From assembly GCF_002531935.1 (NCBI RefSeq), contig NZ_NWSV01000016.1, positions 1 to 64,000 on the forward strand: 64,000 nt of DNA. Direction: 5' to 3'. Origin of the DNA: Rhizobium chutanense. GTDB lineage: Bacteria; Pseudomonadota; Alphaproteobacteria; Rhizobiales; Rhizobiaceae. Positions within the stretch are counted from its first letter, which is position 1. Each line of letters starts with the position of its first letter. The notes beneath the pieces are model-generated. The model ran no database searches and was not told where the DNA came from. It saw only the letters and a program-made list of their open reading frames with translations. The position numbers and the translations under genes were made by a program. Of this stretch, positions 28,418 through 37,447 are shown in pieces.

Positions 28418-31400
28418 TCAGGCAATCTCGCGCAAACGCTCGGCCGTCTGCAGGTCGACGGAGACGAGGGTCGAGACGCCCTGTTCGGCCATGGTGACGC
28501 CGAAGAGGCGGTTCATGCGGGCCATGGTGATCGGATTGTGGGTGATGATGACGAAGCGGGTTTCGGTGGAGGCCGCCATTTCGTCCATCAGGTTGCAGTA
28601 GCGCTCGACATTGTGGTCGTCGAGCGGCGCGTCCACCTCGTCGAGCACGCAGATCGGCGCCGGGTTGGTGAGGAAGACGGCGAAGATCAGCGCCATCGCC
28701 GTCAGCGCCTGTTCGCCGCCTGAGAGCAGCGTCATGGTCTGCGGCTTCTTGCCGGGCGGCCGCGCCAGGATTTCCAGGCCGGCTTCGAGCGGATCGTCGG
28801 ATTCGATCAGCTGCAGCTCGGCCGTGCCGCCGCCGAACAGATGGGTGAACAGCCGCTGGAACTGGGCGTTGACGATGTCGAAGGCGGCGATCAGCCGTTC
28901 GCGACCCTCGCGGTTGAGGCTCTGGATGGCGCCGCGCAGCTTGCGGATCGCATCGATGACATCGTCGCGCTCCTTGATCAGCGCTTCGAGCTTTTCGCTC
29001 AGTTCCTTCTGCTCCTCGTCGGCGCGCAGGTTGACGGCGCCGAGCCGCTCGCGCTCGATCCTGAGCCGCTCGAGCTCGCGCTCGACTTCGCGCGGATCGG
29101 GAAGCGCCTGCATGGTCGGGCGGCCGGTCAGCTGCAGCGCCTCGTGCGGGGCGACGTTCAAGGTCTCGCGGATGCGGCCTTCGCTTTCCTGCCGCTTTTC
29201 GCGGGCCGAGACCAGGCGCTCCTCGGCGCGGCCGCGGCGTTCACGGCATTCGGCAAGCTCCGACAGCGCCGTCGTCGCCTTGTGGTCGGCTTCGCGCTGG
29301 ATGCGTTCGGCCTCGGCCAGCAGGTCGCCGGCATTGCGGCGCGCCTCCTCGGCCTTCTGCAATTCGGTGAGCAGGGCGCGGCGCTTGTCGTCGAATTCAT
29401 CCGGCGCCAGTTCGAGCTCGGCGGCCTCCTCGCGCGCCTCTTCCTCGCGCTCGCGCAGCGTGGCGACATGGTCTTCGCCGCTTGCCGCCCGCTGGCGCCA
29501 GGTTTCGCGCTCCTGGCCGATCGCCATGATGCGGCGCTGGCGGGCCTCGTTTTCCCGCGCCAGGCTTTCGTGGCGGGCGCGGCTTTCGGCAAGCGCGCCG
29601 CGATCGGTCGCCACTTCCGCCTGCTGGAAGCGCAGCCGTTCGTCGATCGCAGTCAGATCCGGCGCATCCTCCAGCTCGATGCGGGCATTTTCTTCCTGGA
29701 CGGCAATTTCCTCCAGCTGCGACTGCAGCTGGCTGACAGCCTCGCTGACGACATCGCGGCGGCGGATCAGGTCACCGGAGGCACGCTCGGCGGCAGCCAG
29801 CGCCTCGCGGGCTTCCGTGAGATGGCGGGCCGACAGGCGGCTCATGTCGCGCGCCTCGGCAAGCCTCGCCTCCTGCCCGCGGATCGCCTCGGCAGCTTCG
29901 GCCTGCCGTTCCTCGGCTTCGGCAAGCACGTCGCGGGCAAGCGCCGCCTCACCTTCGAGTTCGGCCAGCCGGTTCTTCTGGGCAAGGCGCAGCGCCGCGG
30001 CACTCGGGGCGTCGGCGCCGGTGACATGGCCGTCCCAGCGATAGACGGCGCCGTCTTTGGTCACCAGCCGCTGGCCGGGCTTCAGCGCCGTCATCAACGA
30101 CTGCGCCTCCCCTTCCGCGACAAGGCCGATCTGGCGCAGACGGCGGGTCAGGGCGGCGGGCGCGCTGATATGGGCCAGCAGCGGCGTGACGCCGGAGGGA
30201 AGCCCCGGGTCGGCGGCGCCATCGCCATTCTCCGACCAATGGGCCGGCGCCTCGGCATCGAGCGGCGATTCCAGATCGTCGCCCAGCGCCGCACCGAGCG
30301 CCGTCTCGAAACCGCGATCGACCTTCAGCTCCTCGGCCACCGGCGGAAATTTGCCGGCGGCGGCACCGGCGGCGAGCATGCGGGAAATGGTGCGGGCCTC
30401 GGTTTCCAGCGCATTCAGCGCCGAGCGGGCCTGATCGACCGGGGCGCGCGACAGCGCCTCTGTCTGGCGGGCCGAGGCCAGCGCCTGTTCGACCACCTGA
30501 ACGGCGGCTTCGGCATCGGCAAGGGCGATCTCGCCAGCCTCGACGATGGCGCGTTTTTCGTCCGGATCGGGCAGGCCCGATATCTTCTCGCCGATCGCCG
30601 ACAATTCGTGGTTTGCCTCGTCCATCTGGCGTTCGAGGCGCATGCGGCGATCGGCAAGATCGCGGATGGCGCGTTCCAGCTGGTTGCGGCCGGCAGCCGC
30701 CTCGGCGCGCTCGGCGGTCAGCTGGGTGAAGATGCGCTCGCTGTCGGCCAGTTTTGCCGCCGCGCCCTCGAAGGCTTCGCGGGTTTCCTCGGCGTAACGG
30801 CCGGAATCGGCCAGCACCTCTGCAATCTCGGCCTCTTCGGCATCGAGCCGCGCCAGAATGACGGCATTGTCGGCGACCAGCCGCTCCTCGCGGCGGATAT
30901 CCTCGGCCAGCTGGGTCAGGCGGCGGGTCAGTTCGTCGCGACGGCGCAGGATGCGGCCGGCATCCTCCTCCAGCTGGCTTCTGGCGATCTGCAGGCGCTG
31001 CAGGGCGGCGGCGGCGCGGGCCTCGCCCTCGCGCAATTCCGGCAGCTTCAGGCTGGCAACGGCCTGGTGCTTGGCCGCCTCCATCTGGTTCTGCGCCTTC
31101 TCGGCGACGACCGATGTCGCCTGGTTGAGGGCGCTGTCGGCCTCGGCCTCGGCCTCCTTGGCCTGCACCCAGCGGATATGCAGCAGCATCGCCTCGCGGG
31201 CGCGGATATCGGCCGACAGCGTCTTGAAGCGGTTGGCCTGGCGGGCCTGGCGCTTCAGGCTCTCGATCTGGCTTTCGAGCTGCGAGGTGACGTCGTCGAG
31301 ACGTTCGAGATTGCCTTCGGCGGCGCGCAGCCGCAGTTCGGCCTCATGGCGGCGCGAATGCAGGCCCGAAATGCCGGCCGCCTCTTCCAAGAGCTGGCGG

Positions 31401-31879
31401 CGGGCCTGCGGCTTGGCCTGGATCAGCTCGCCGATGCGGCCCTGGCCGACCATCGACGGCGAGCGGGCGCCGGTGGAGGCGTCGGCAAACAGCAGCTGCA
31501 CGTCCTTGGCGCGGCTTTCCTTGCCGTTGATGCGATAGAGCGAACCCTGCTCACGCTCGATGCGGCGGGTGACCTGGATCTCGTCGCTGTCGTTGAAGGC
31601 GGCAGGCGCGGTGCGCTCGCCATTGTCGAGATAGAGCGCCACTTCGGCGGTGTTGCGCGCCGGGCGGTTGCCGGAACCGGAAAAGATTACGTCGTCCATG
31701 CCGGAGGCGCGCATGTTCTTGTAGGAATTCTCGCCCATCACCCAGCGCAGCGCCTCGACGAGGTTCGACTTGCCGCAGCCGTTCGGCCCGACGACGCCGG
31801 TCAGCCCCCGCTCGATGATGAATTCCGTCGGCTCGACGAAGGATTTGAAGCCGACCAGGCGCAGCTTATTGAACTTCAT
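28418..31879 (-). CDS. smc: Chromosome segregation protein SMC
   Basis: An 1153-residue SMC ATPase. Walker A GPNGCGKSNLVEALRW is near residue 30. Two long coiled coils flank a hinge at about residues 500-650 (GVTPLLAHISAPAALTRRL). The C-terminal head carries the signature LLSGGEQALTAMAL near 1051 and Walker B ICVLDEVDAPLDD near 1079. It organises and condenses the chromosome with ScpA/ScpB, which are not in this window. It lies downstream of a DsbA-like gene on the same strand, with a terminator between them. Confidence 0.97.
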   Translation of the reverse strand: MKFNKLRLVGFKSFVEPTEFIIERGLTGVVGPNGCGKSNLVEALRWVMGENSYKNMRASGMDDVIFSGSGNRPARNTAEVALYLDNGERTAPAAFNDSDEIQVTRRIEREQGSLYRINGKESRAKDVQLLFADASTGARSPSMVGQGRIGELIQAKPQARRQLLEEAAGISGLHSRRHEAELRLRAAEGNLERLDDVTSQLESQIESLKRQARQANRFKTLSADIRAREAMLLHIRWVQAKEAEAEADSALNQATSVVAEKAQNQMEAAKHQAVASLKLPELREGEARAAAALQRLQIARSQLEEDAGRILRRRDELTRRLTQLAEDIRREERLVADNAVILARLDAEEAEIAEVLADSGRYAEETREAFEGAAAKLADSERIFTQLTAERAEAAAGRNQLERAIRDLADRRMRLERQMDEANHELSAIGEKISGLPDPDEKRAIVEAGEIALADAEAAVQVVEQALASARQTEALSRAPVDQARSALNALETEARTISRMLAAGAAAGKFPPVAEELKVDRGFETALGAALGDDLESPLDAEAPAHWSENGDGAADPGLPSGVTPLLAHISAPAALTRRLRQIGLVAEGEAQSLMTALKPGQRLVTKDGAVYRWDGHVTGADAPSAAALRLAQKNRLAELEGEAALARDVLAEAEERQAEAAEAIRGQEARLAEARDMSRLSARHLTEAREALAAAERASGDLIRRRDVVSEAVSQLQSQLEEIAVQEENARIELEDAPDLTAIDERLRFQQAEVATDRGALAESRARHESLARENEARQRRIMAIGQERETWRQRAASGEDHVATLREREEEAREEAAELELAPDEFDDKRRALLTELQKAEEARRNAGDLLAEAERIQREADHKATTALSELAECRERRGRAEERLVSAREKRQESEGRIRETLNVAPHEALQLTGRPTMQALPDPREVERELERLRIERERLGAVNLRADEEQKELSEKLEALIKERDDVIDAIRKLRGAIQSLNREGRERLIAAFDIVNAQFQRLFTHLFGGGTAELQLIESDDPLEAGLEILARPPGKKPQTMTLLSGGEQALTAMALIFAVFLTNPAPICVLDEVDAPLDDHNVERYCNLMDEMAASTETRFVIITHNPITMARMNRLFGVTMAEQGVSTLVSVDLQTAERLREIA

Positions 31880-31924
31880 GCGGAAATATCCACGCCAGGA
31901 AGCCCCCTCATCCGCAAACCGCGC

Positions 31925-31964
31925 TGAAAACGAAAAACGGGCGCACGGCTTTCACCGGCGCCCG
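31925..31964 (-). terminator. Rho-independent terminator of the dsbA-like gene
   Basis: ACGGGCGC (31936-31943) and GCGCCCGT (31957-31964) form a stem; on the minus strand it is followed by TTTTTCGTTTTC. It lies 20 bases past the stop of the thioredoxin-fold lipoprotein gene and upstream of smc, so smc probably has its own promoter. Confidence 0.75.
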
Positions 31965-31984
31965 TCGTTTCGAAACGATCCGGT

Positions 31985-32761
31985 TCAGAGCAGGCTGTCG
32001 ATGAGCGCCGACAGGGTGTCAACCGGCATGTCTCCAGAGTAGCGCTTGCCATTGATAAGGAAAGTCGGCGTGGCGTTGACGCCAAAATCCTTGGAACCTC
32101 TTTCCCGCGTGGCGTTCACTTCATCCAGAAGCTTCTGGTTCGTCAAGCATTTCGTGAAGCTATCCTCAGTAAATCCGGCGAGCTTCGACATCTGCAGCAG
32201 CGCGGCGCGGCCATCATCGGCGGCGGCCCAGACCTGCTGCTGCTTGAACAGCATCGAGACCATCGGGAAATACTGTTCCGGCGTGCTCAGCTGCTCCGGA
32301 TTGGAGGCGCTGCAGCGGGCGAGCATGAAGGCGGCGGCAGCGCGCGGGTCGAAGGGGAATTCGCGGATGATGAACTGCACCTTGCCGCTGTCGACATATT
32401 TCTGCTTGATGGCATCGAAGGTGGTGTTGTGGAAATGGGCGCAATGCGGGCAGGTCATCGACATATATTCGACGATCTTGACCGGGGCGTCGGCCTTGCC
32501 AAGCGCCATCTCCGGCAGCACGCCGGGCTTCAGCACTTCGGCCATGTCGACATCGCCGTCGGACTGCGGCATTTCGGTCGCCGAAGTGGCTGCCGTCTGC
32601 ATGGTATCGACATTGGTGCCGTCGGCCATGGTCTTACCGGAGGACGAAGCATCGGCAGCGTCCTTGCTGTCGTTGCAGGCGGCAAGCGCTGCGGCAGCTG
32701 CGGCGATGGCGATCCCACCCAGAAGGCGGCGTTTCGTCAGTTGCATTTCGGACATCTGCAT
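31985..32761 (-). CDS. DsbA-family thiol:disulfide interchange lipoprotein
   Basis: A 258-residue protein with a twin-arginine-like, hydrophobic N terminus (KRRLLGGIAIAAAAAALAAC) ending in lipobox LAAC. After a linker of about 65 residues comes a DsbA-like thioredoxin fold with active site TCPHCAHFH (CPHC) and the cis-proline loop NATPTFLING. It should act in the periplasm in disulfide formation or isomerisation. The ATG at 32761, preceded by GGGGAA, was chosen; in-frame ATGs at 32755 and 32746 are also possible. Confidence 0.86.
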   Translation of the reverse strand: MQMSEMQLTKRRLLGGIAIAAAAAALAACNDSKDAADASSSGKTMADGTNVDTMQTAATSATEMPQSDGDVDMAEVLKPGVLPEMALGKADAPVKIVEYMSMTCPHCAHFHNTTFDAIKQKYVDSGKVQFIIREFPFDPRAAAAFMLARCSASNPEQLSTPEQYFPMVSMLFKQQQVWAAADDGRAALLQMSKLAGFTEDSFTKCLTNQKLLDEVNATRERGSKDFGVNATPTFLINGKRYSGDMPVDTLSALIDSLL

Positions 32762-32909
32762 GGGTTCCCCATAACTAATGAGATTGACGGCATGACTGTG
32801 CGATATAACGGCTGACAGCCGCCCACAAGCCACGGTTCACCAACTTCCTTCAAAGAATTGTGACCGTGATGGGACCAAAAGCGCACGTTGCGTCCAAAAT
32901 CGGCGGTTC

Positions 32910-33215
32910 TCAGTTTTCGCGGAAGGCCAAAGGCGTATTTCGGCCGGCATAGAACAACCTCAATACCTGCACCCGATCCTTCACGACCCGATAAGCGATC
33001 GTCACACGCCGCTCGAAAACCAGAATTCGAACACCCGGGGCAAAATCCTCGCGCGGCGCTCCCCTTTCCGGCATATCGTCCAGACCATGACAGACTTGCC
33101 TCAGCCGGCGGATGAATTCCATCGCCGCCAGAGAATTCTCCGCAGCGATGAATGCGTAGATATCGAGCAGGTCCTTCTCCGCTCTCGGACGAAATACGAC
33201 CTTAAGCGCCACCAT
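32910..33215 (-). CDS. parE: ParE/RelE-family toxin
   Basis: A 101-residue toxin of the RelE/ParE superfamily: FRPRAEKDLLDIYAFIA near the N terminus, RGAPREDFAPGVRILVF in the middle, and VLRLFYAGRN near the end. Such toxins poison gyrase (ParE) or cleave mRNA (RelE); the ParD partner favours ParE. It overlaps the antitoxin gene end by 14 bases, giving the standard antitoxin-then-toxin order. The gene appears intact. Confidence 0.88.
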   Translation of the reverse strand: MVALKVVFRPRAEKDLLDIYAFIAAENSLAAMEFIRRLRQVCHGLDDMPERGAPREDFAPGVRILVFERRVTIAYRVVKDRVQVLRLFYAGRNTPLAFREN

Positions 33216-33477
33216 CCTCAGCCTTCATCCGCTCGGCATGCAGACGTTCGAGCCGCTCGAAGACCATATCGGCATCGATATCCGAACCCGGATCATCGAT
33301 CGCCTCGCGGATTTTCAGACGCATGATTTCGTTGATCGCATCCTCTTCTCGGTCGAGCGCACGCAACGCGGCGCGAATGACCTCGCTCGCCGAACTATAG
33401 GCGCCCGATTGCAGCCGTCCTTCCAGGCTTTTCTGCTGACTGCCGAGCGTAACCGTAATAGGTTTGCTGCTGCGCAT
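33202..33477 (-). CDS. parD: ParD-family antitoxin
   Basis: A 91-residue ribbon-helix-helix antitoxin: ITVTLGSQQKSLEGRLQSG, then YSSASEVIRAALRALDREE, typical of ParD/CC2985 proteins. The C-terminal acidic part (VFERLERLHAERMKAEDGGA) is the toxin-binding tail. It normally represses its own operon. A copy of the tail-coding DNA lies at 33815-33880, suggesting that a second module once stood next to it. Confidence 0.88.
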   Translation of the reverse strand: MRSSKPITVTLGSQQKSLEGRLQSGAYSSASEVIRAALRALDREEDAINEIMRLKIREAIDDPGSDIDADMVFERLERLHAERMKAEDGGA

Positions 33478-33585
33478 TCCTGTTCACTCCTATCAAGTGA
33501 TTACAGTGTAATACAGCGGTGTCAGAGTTCAAGTCAGACTTCACCCAAGCTTTTCAAGCTGGCGTTCGGCTGCTCGACATGAAAC

Positions 33586-33790
33586 TCAATCTTCCGCGCT
33601 ATAGCGCGCCATCAATTCGCCCAGCGGCACCGTATCGCTCTCGCTCCGACGAAGCTCTTCGAGGCGCCAGGCTTTGCAATATGAGCTCGAACAGGTCGTA
33701 CAGCGGCAACTCGATATTCTGGATACAGGGGAAGATATCGGCCCGTGGGGAAGCCCGCCAATTGCCGGGGAATATCGGAAATCATAATCT
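33586..33790 (-). pseudogene. Possible decayed small gene
   Basis: Two minus-strand pieces look protein-like but lie in different frames: ADIFPCIQNIELPLYDLFEL (about 33680-33745) and WRLEELRRSESDTVPLGELM, ending ARYSAED and a stop at 33586. A frameshift between them would explain it. Family not recognised; the second piece resembles the end of a small antitoxin or regulator. Confidence 0.35.
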
Positions 33791-33814
33791 TGATTTGTCG
33801 ACAGGGCTAAGCGC

Positions 33815-33880
33815 TACCGCCCTCAGCCTTCATCCGCTCGACATGCAGACGGTCGAGCCGCTCGAAGACAACATCGGCGA
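33815..33880 (-). pseudogene. parD 3' fragment
   Basis: The minus strand reads VVFERLDRLHVERMKAEGGS then A and a stop, nearly identical to the end of the intact ParD about 600 bases away. DNA identity extends over roughly 75 bases. Only the tail remains, so this is a remnant of a duplicated or exchanged parDE locus. Confidence 0.72.
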
Positions 33881-33937
33881 CGTCCGGCTGCGCGACCCGC
33901 CGCCGACCGGGCGGCTTGATCCTCGAATCTCGAACCA

Positions 33938-33969
33938 AAGTCCGGCGCGTCTGTTGTCGCGCCGGACTT
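33938..33969 (-). terminator. Terminator of the ribose-type ABC operon
   Basis: AAGTCCGGCGCG (33938-33949) and CGCGCCGGACTT (33958-33969) form a perfect 12-base stem with an 8-base loop, 15 bases past the binding-protein stop. On the minus strand it is followed by TTTGG, a short T-run. Confidence 0.72.
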
Positions 33970-33983
33970 CGCAGTCTACCGGA

Positions 33984-34985
33984 TCATTTGCATTCGGGAT
34001 CGTCGCCGAAGCCCTTGCAGAAGAACTCGGCGGCATTTTCCTTGGTGATCATCTTCGACGCGATCTCGATTTCCATCGAGCCGTCGTCCTTCTTCGTCAA
34101 GGTTCCGAGCTTTTCCAGCGCTGCCGTGTCGTTGGTGGCAAGCGCATGTGCGGCAATGACGCCTTCAGGCGCGACGGTGGAATAGGTGAAGGTCGCGGTC
34201 AGATCGCCCTTGGCAACGGCGCGAATGGCGGCATTCTCGCCATCGATGCCGATGATGAGGATGCCTTCCTTGTCACGGCCGGCAGCCTGGATCGCCCGCA
34301 GCGCACCAAACGCCATATTGTCGTTATGGGCGTAGACGGCCTGGATCTGCCCGGCCGGGAAACGCTGAAGCGTGTCTTCCATGAACTTCAACGCTTTTTC
34401 CTGATCCCAGTCGGCGTGGGTTTCGGCGATCACCTTGATATCGGTGCCGGCGATGGCTTCGGCAAAACCTTCATGGCGCTCGACCGCGGGAGCGACAGCC
34501 GGGTCGCCCTTGATCTCGACGACATTGCCCTTGCCCTTCAGCGCTTCAGCAATGTACTTGCCGGCCAGCGTGCCGATGGGCTTGTTGTGCGGGCCGACAT
34601 GCAGCGTAACCGGAATATCGAGGCTGCGCTCGAGGGTGATGACCGGAATGCCGGCGGCCAGCACCTGCTTGATGGTCGGAGCGATCGCGGCGCCATCCTG
34701 AGCCGAGATCATCAGAACCTTCATGCCTTGTACCATCAGGCTTTCGACATCCGAAATCTGCTTTGCTGACTTGCCTTCCGCGTTGGTGACGATCAGATCG
34801 ACATCCTTGAAGTGCTCCGCGGCATAGGCTTGGTTGCGTTTGGTCATCGTGTTGCGATGCGCCGAGTTCGAACTCGCCTGCGAGAAGCCGATGACGATCT
34901 TGTCCGCACTGAAGGCGGGCGCCGCCGTCAGGACGGTGGCGAGCCCGGCGGAGATAATGAGCATACGTCTGGTGATACTGAGCAT
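33984..34985 (-). CDS. Ribose-type ABC transporter substrate-binding protein
   Basis: A 333-residue periplasmic binding protein with a signal peptide (MLIISAGLATVLTAAPAFSA, cleaved at AFSA). The mature part is a type 1 sugar-binding fold (IVIGFSQASSNSAHRNTMTK ... ISAQDGAAIAPTIKQVLAAG ... VYAHNDNMAFGALRAIQAAG). It should deliver a pentose or related sugar to the permease encoded next to it. It is the last gene of lacI - ATPase - permease - binding protein. Exact sugar unknown. Confidence 0.9.
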   Translation of the reverse strand: MLSITRRMLIISAGLATVLTAAPAFSADKIVIGFSQASSNSAHRNTMTKRNQAYAAEHFKDVDLIVTNAEGKSAKQISDVESLMVQGMKVLMISAQDGAAIAPTIKQVLAAGIPVITLERSLDIPVTLHVGPHNKPIGTLAGKYIAEALKGKGNVVEIKGDPAVAPAVERHEGFAEAIAGTDIKVIAETHADWDQEKALKFMEDTLQRFPAGQIQAVYAHNDNMAFGALRAIQAAGRDKEGILIIGIDGENAAIRAVAKGDLTATFTYSTVAPEGVIAAHALATNDTAALEKLGTLTKKDDGSMEIEIASKMITKENAAEFFCKGFGDDPECK

Positions 34986-35012
34986 TTCAAGTCCTCCCTT
35001 TTAGTGAACACG

Positions 35013-35945
35013 CTACTTGCGTGGCTTTCTTCCGGCTTCGAGCAGCACGGCAAGAACGATGATCGCGCCCTTCACCACCTGTTGTGAGAATGGTGAAACA
35101 CCTGCGAGATTGAGAATGTTTGCGATGATGGCCAGCACCATGGCGCCCCCCATCGTGCCGAGAACCGTGCCCTCGCCGCCGAACAGCGAGGTGCCGCCGA
35201 TCACCGCAATGGTGATCGCTTCCAGTTCGAGGCCGAGGCCGGAATTCGGGTCGCCGACGGAAAGGCGGGACAGGAAAATCAGGCCGGAGAGTGCTGCCAG
35301 CACGCCGCAGATGATGTAGACGCTGAAGATGACGAGCGGCACATTGATGCCGGAGAGCCTCGCCGCCTCCTCATTGCTGCCGACCGCATAGATGGCGCGG
35401 CCGAACGGCGTGAAGCTGAGCACGACGGCCGCGACGATGCAGACGATCGCGAAGACGTAGATCGGTGTCGGCACGCCCAGCATGTAGCCGCCGCCGAGCA
35501 CGAAGAAGCTTTCGGCGAGCTTGCCGGGATTGACGGTGCCGCCATCGGCGATCATCAGTGCGAATCCGCGCACCATCACCATGCAGCCGAGCGTCATGAT
35601 GAAGGCCGGAATACGGAAATAGGAAACGCCGAAGCCGTTGACGCAACCGACGAGCGCGCCAATGGAGAGACAGATCAGCACCATCAGCGGGATGGACATG
35701 CCCTGTTCCATCAGGACCGCGCCGGTGACGCCGACCAGCGCGACAATCGAGCCCACCGAAAGATCGATCCCTTTGGTCAGGATCACGAATGTCATGCCGA
35801 TGCCGAGGATCCCATAGAGCGCGACCTGCCTCAAGACGTTCAGGATATTGATGGGATTGAGAAAATGAGGAGAGATCAGCGAGGCGGCGATGATCAGTAC
35901 GATCAGTGCACCGGCAAGACCCGTTCCGCGCGGAAGATTTTTCAT
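35013..35945 (-). CDS. Ribose-type ABC transporter permease
   Basis: A 310-residue integral membrane protein with about 8-10 helices and the RbsC/AraH family hallmarks ILTKGIDLSVGSIVALVGV, GSNEEAARLSGI and GGTSLFGGEGTVLGTMGGA. It forms the inner-membrane channel for the sugar bound by the adjacent periplasmic protein. It follows the ATPase gene by 13 bases. Length is normal. Confidence 0.92.
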   Translation of the reverse strand: MKNLPRGTGLAGALIVLIIAASLISPHFLNPINILNVLRQVALYGILGIGMTFVILTKGIDLSVGSIVALVGVTGAVLMEQGMSIPLMVLICLSIGALVGCVNGFGVSYFRIPAFIMTLGCMVMVRGFALMIADGGTVNPGKLAESFFVLGGGYMLGVPTPIYVFAIVCIVAAVVLSFTPFGRAIYAVGSNEEAARLSGINVPLVIFSVYIICGVLAALSGLIFLSRLSVGDPNSGLGLELEAITIAVIGGTSLFGGEGTVLGTMGGAMVLAIIANILNLAGVSPFSQQVVKGAIIVLAVLLEAGRKPRK

Positions 35946-35958
35946 GGTAGTCCCCTCA

Positions 35959-37446
35959 TTAATGTAGTGCCGCGAAGTGCATGACGTCTTCTTCAGTTGC
36001 GGTGCGCGCGTCGAGCTCAGCCGTCACTTCGCCCTCTCTCAGAACGTAGAGCCGGTCGCACAGGCCGAGGATTTCCGGCAGTTCGGAAGAGGCGATGACG
36101 ATTGCCAGTCCGCGGGCTTCCGCCAGTTCGACCAGCAGGTCGTAGATCTCGCGCTTGGCCCCGACATCGACGCCGCGGGTCGGCTCATCGGCCAGCAGGA
36201 TCTCGCATCCGGCGCTGACGAGCCGCGCCAGCACGCATTTCTGCTGATTGCCGCCCGAAAGGTTCTGCGTCGCCGCTGCGGCGTTCGGCGTCCTGATCCG
36301 CAGCCGCTCGATCAGACCGTTGACGATCTTGCGCTCGCGGCCAAGCGACAGAAGCCCGAAACGGACGATCTGCGCGAGGCTGGCCGACATGATGTTGAAG
36401 CCGACACTCTGTATCAGGAAGAGGCCCTCGGTCTTGCGGTCTTCCGGCACGAGACCCAGCCCCTTGGTGATGCCGGCGCGCGGCGAACCGATGCTCGCCA
36501 TCGCGCCGTTGATGCTGACCTCGCCGGCACCACGCGGGTCGGCGCCGTAGATGGCGCGCAGAAGCTCGGTGCGGCCAGCGCCCGCCAGCCCGAAGAGACC
36601 GACGATTTCGCCCTTTCGAACATGAATGCTGACGTTTTTGAGCAACGCCGGCGTCGAGATGCCCTTGGCGGACAGCGCTTCCTCGCCGATCCTGGGCGTG
36701 CGCTTTGGAAAGACGTCGCCCACCTCCCGGCCGACCATGCTGCGAATGAGATCGTCCGTCGTCAGGCCGTTGGAGGGTCCGTTGTGGATGACGGTGCCGT
36801 CGCGCAGAATAGTCACCGTGTCGCTCAGTTCGAACACCTCGCGCAGGCGATGCGAGATATAGACGAAGGCAACGCCGCTCTCACGAGCCAGTTGCCGGAC
36901 AACCCGGAACAGCTGGTCGATCTCCGCCTGCGCCAGCACCGCCGACGGCTCGTCGAGAACGATGATCTTCGCATCGCGCGCCAGCGCCTTGGCAATCTCC
37001 ACCATCTGGCGCTTGGCAACGGAGAGTGTTCCGATCCGAGCGGTCGGATCGACATCGAAACCGAGCCGGTCAACGACCTCCATCGTCCGGCGTTTCGCCT
37101 CGCCCCAATCGATCAGGGCGCCCTTGCACGGCAGCCGCCCCATCAGAACGTTTTCGGCGACGGTCAGGTGCGGCGCCTGCGCCAATTCCTGATAGATGAC
37201 CGCAACGCCGCGCGCGATCATCCCGGCCGGCGTCGGATCGAGCACCGCTTCGCCAAAAAGCTCGATGCGCCCCTCGTCGGCCGAATAGGCGCCGGAGAGG
37301 ATCTTCATCAACGTTGATTTTCCGGCGCCGTTCTCACCCACCAACGCCCTGATTTCCCCGGGCTCCAGGGAAAACGACACGCCCTTCAAGGCGCGCACGC
37401 CCGGAAAGGATTTGGTGATCCCAGCAAGAGCCAGTGCCGACGTCAT
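35959..37446 (-). CDS. Ribose-type ABC transporter ATP-binding protein (two ATPase domains)
   Basis: A 495-residue RbsA-type protein with tandem ATPase domains. Domain 1 has Walker A GENGAGKSTLMKIL near residue 39. Domain 2 has GLAGAGRTELLRAI near 292, a degenerate Walker A as is normal for this family, and LSGGNQQK near 398. It powers sugar import. The start is one base from the end of the LacI gene, so regulator and transporter are co-transcribed. Confidence 0.94.
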   Translation of the reverse strand: MTSALALAGITKSFPGVRALKGVSFSLEPGEIRALVGENGAGKSTLMKILSGAYSADEGRIELFGEAVLDPTPAGMIARGVAVIYQELAQAPHLTVAENVLMGRLPCKGALIDWGEAKRRTMEVVDRLGFDVDPTARIGTLSVAKRQMVEIAKALARDAKIIVLDEPSAVLAQAEIDQLFRVVRQLARESGVAFVYISHRLREVFELSDTVTILRDGTVIHNGPSNGLTTDDLIRSMVGREVGDVFPKRTPRIGEEALSAKGISTPALLKNVSIHVRKGEIVGLFGLAGAGRTELLRAIYGADPRGAGEVSINGAMASIGSPRAGITKGLGLVPEDRKTEGLFLIQSVGFNIMSASLAQIVRFGLLSLGRERKIVNGLIERLRIRTPNAAAATQNLSGGNQQKCVLARLVSAGCEILLADEPTRGVDVGAKREIYDLLVELAEARGLAIVIASSELPEILGLCDRLYVLREGEVTAELDARTATEEDVMHFAALH

Positions 37447-37447
37447 T

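Noticed and set aside
28841..31927. Very long open frame on the plus strand opposite smc
   Set aside because: It is antisense to a gene with all SMC motifs; GC-rich third positions keep the opposite frame open. Its composition has no protein-family features.
33519..34769. Plus-strand frame across the parD remnant and the binding-protein gene
   Set aside because: Shadow of the minus-strand periplasmic binding protein; no domain and no ribosome site.
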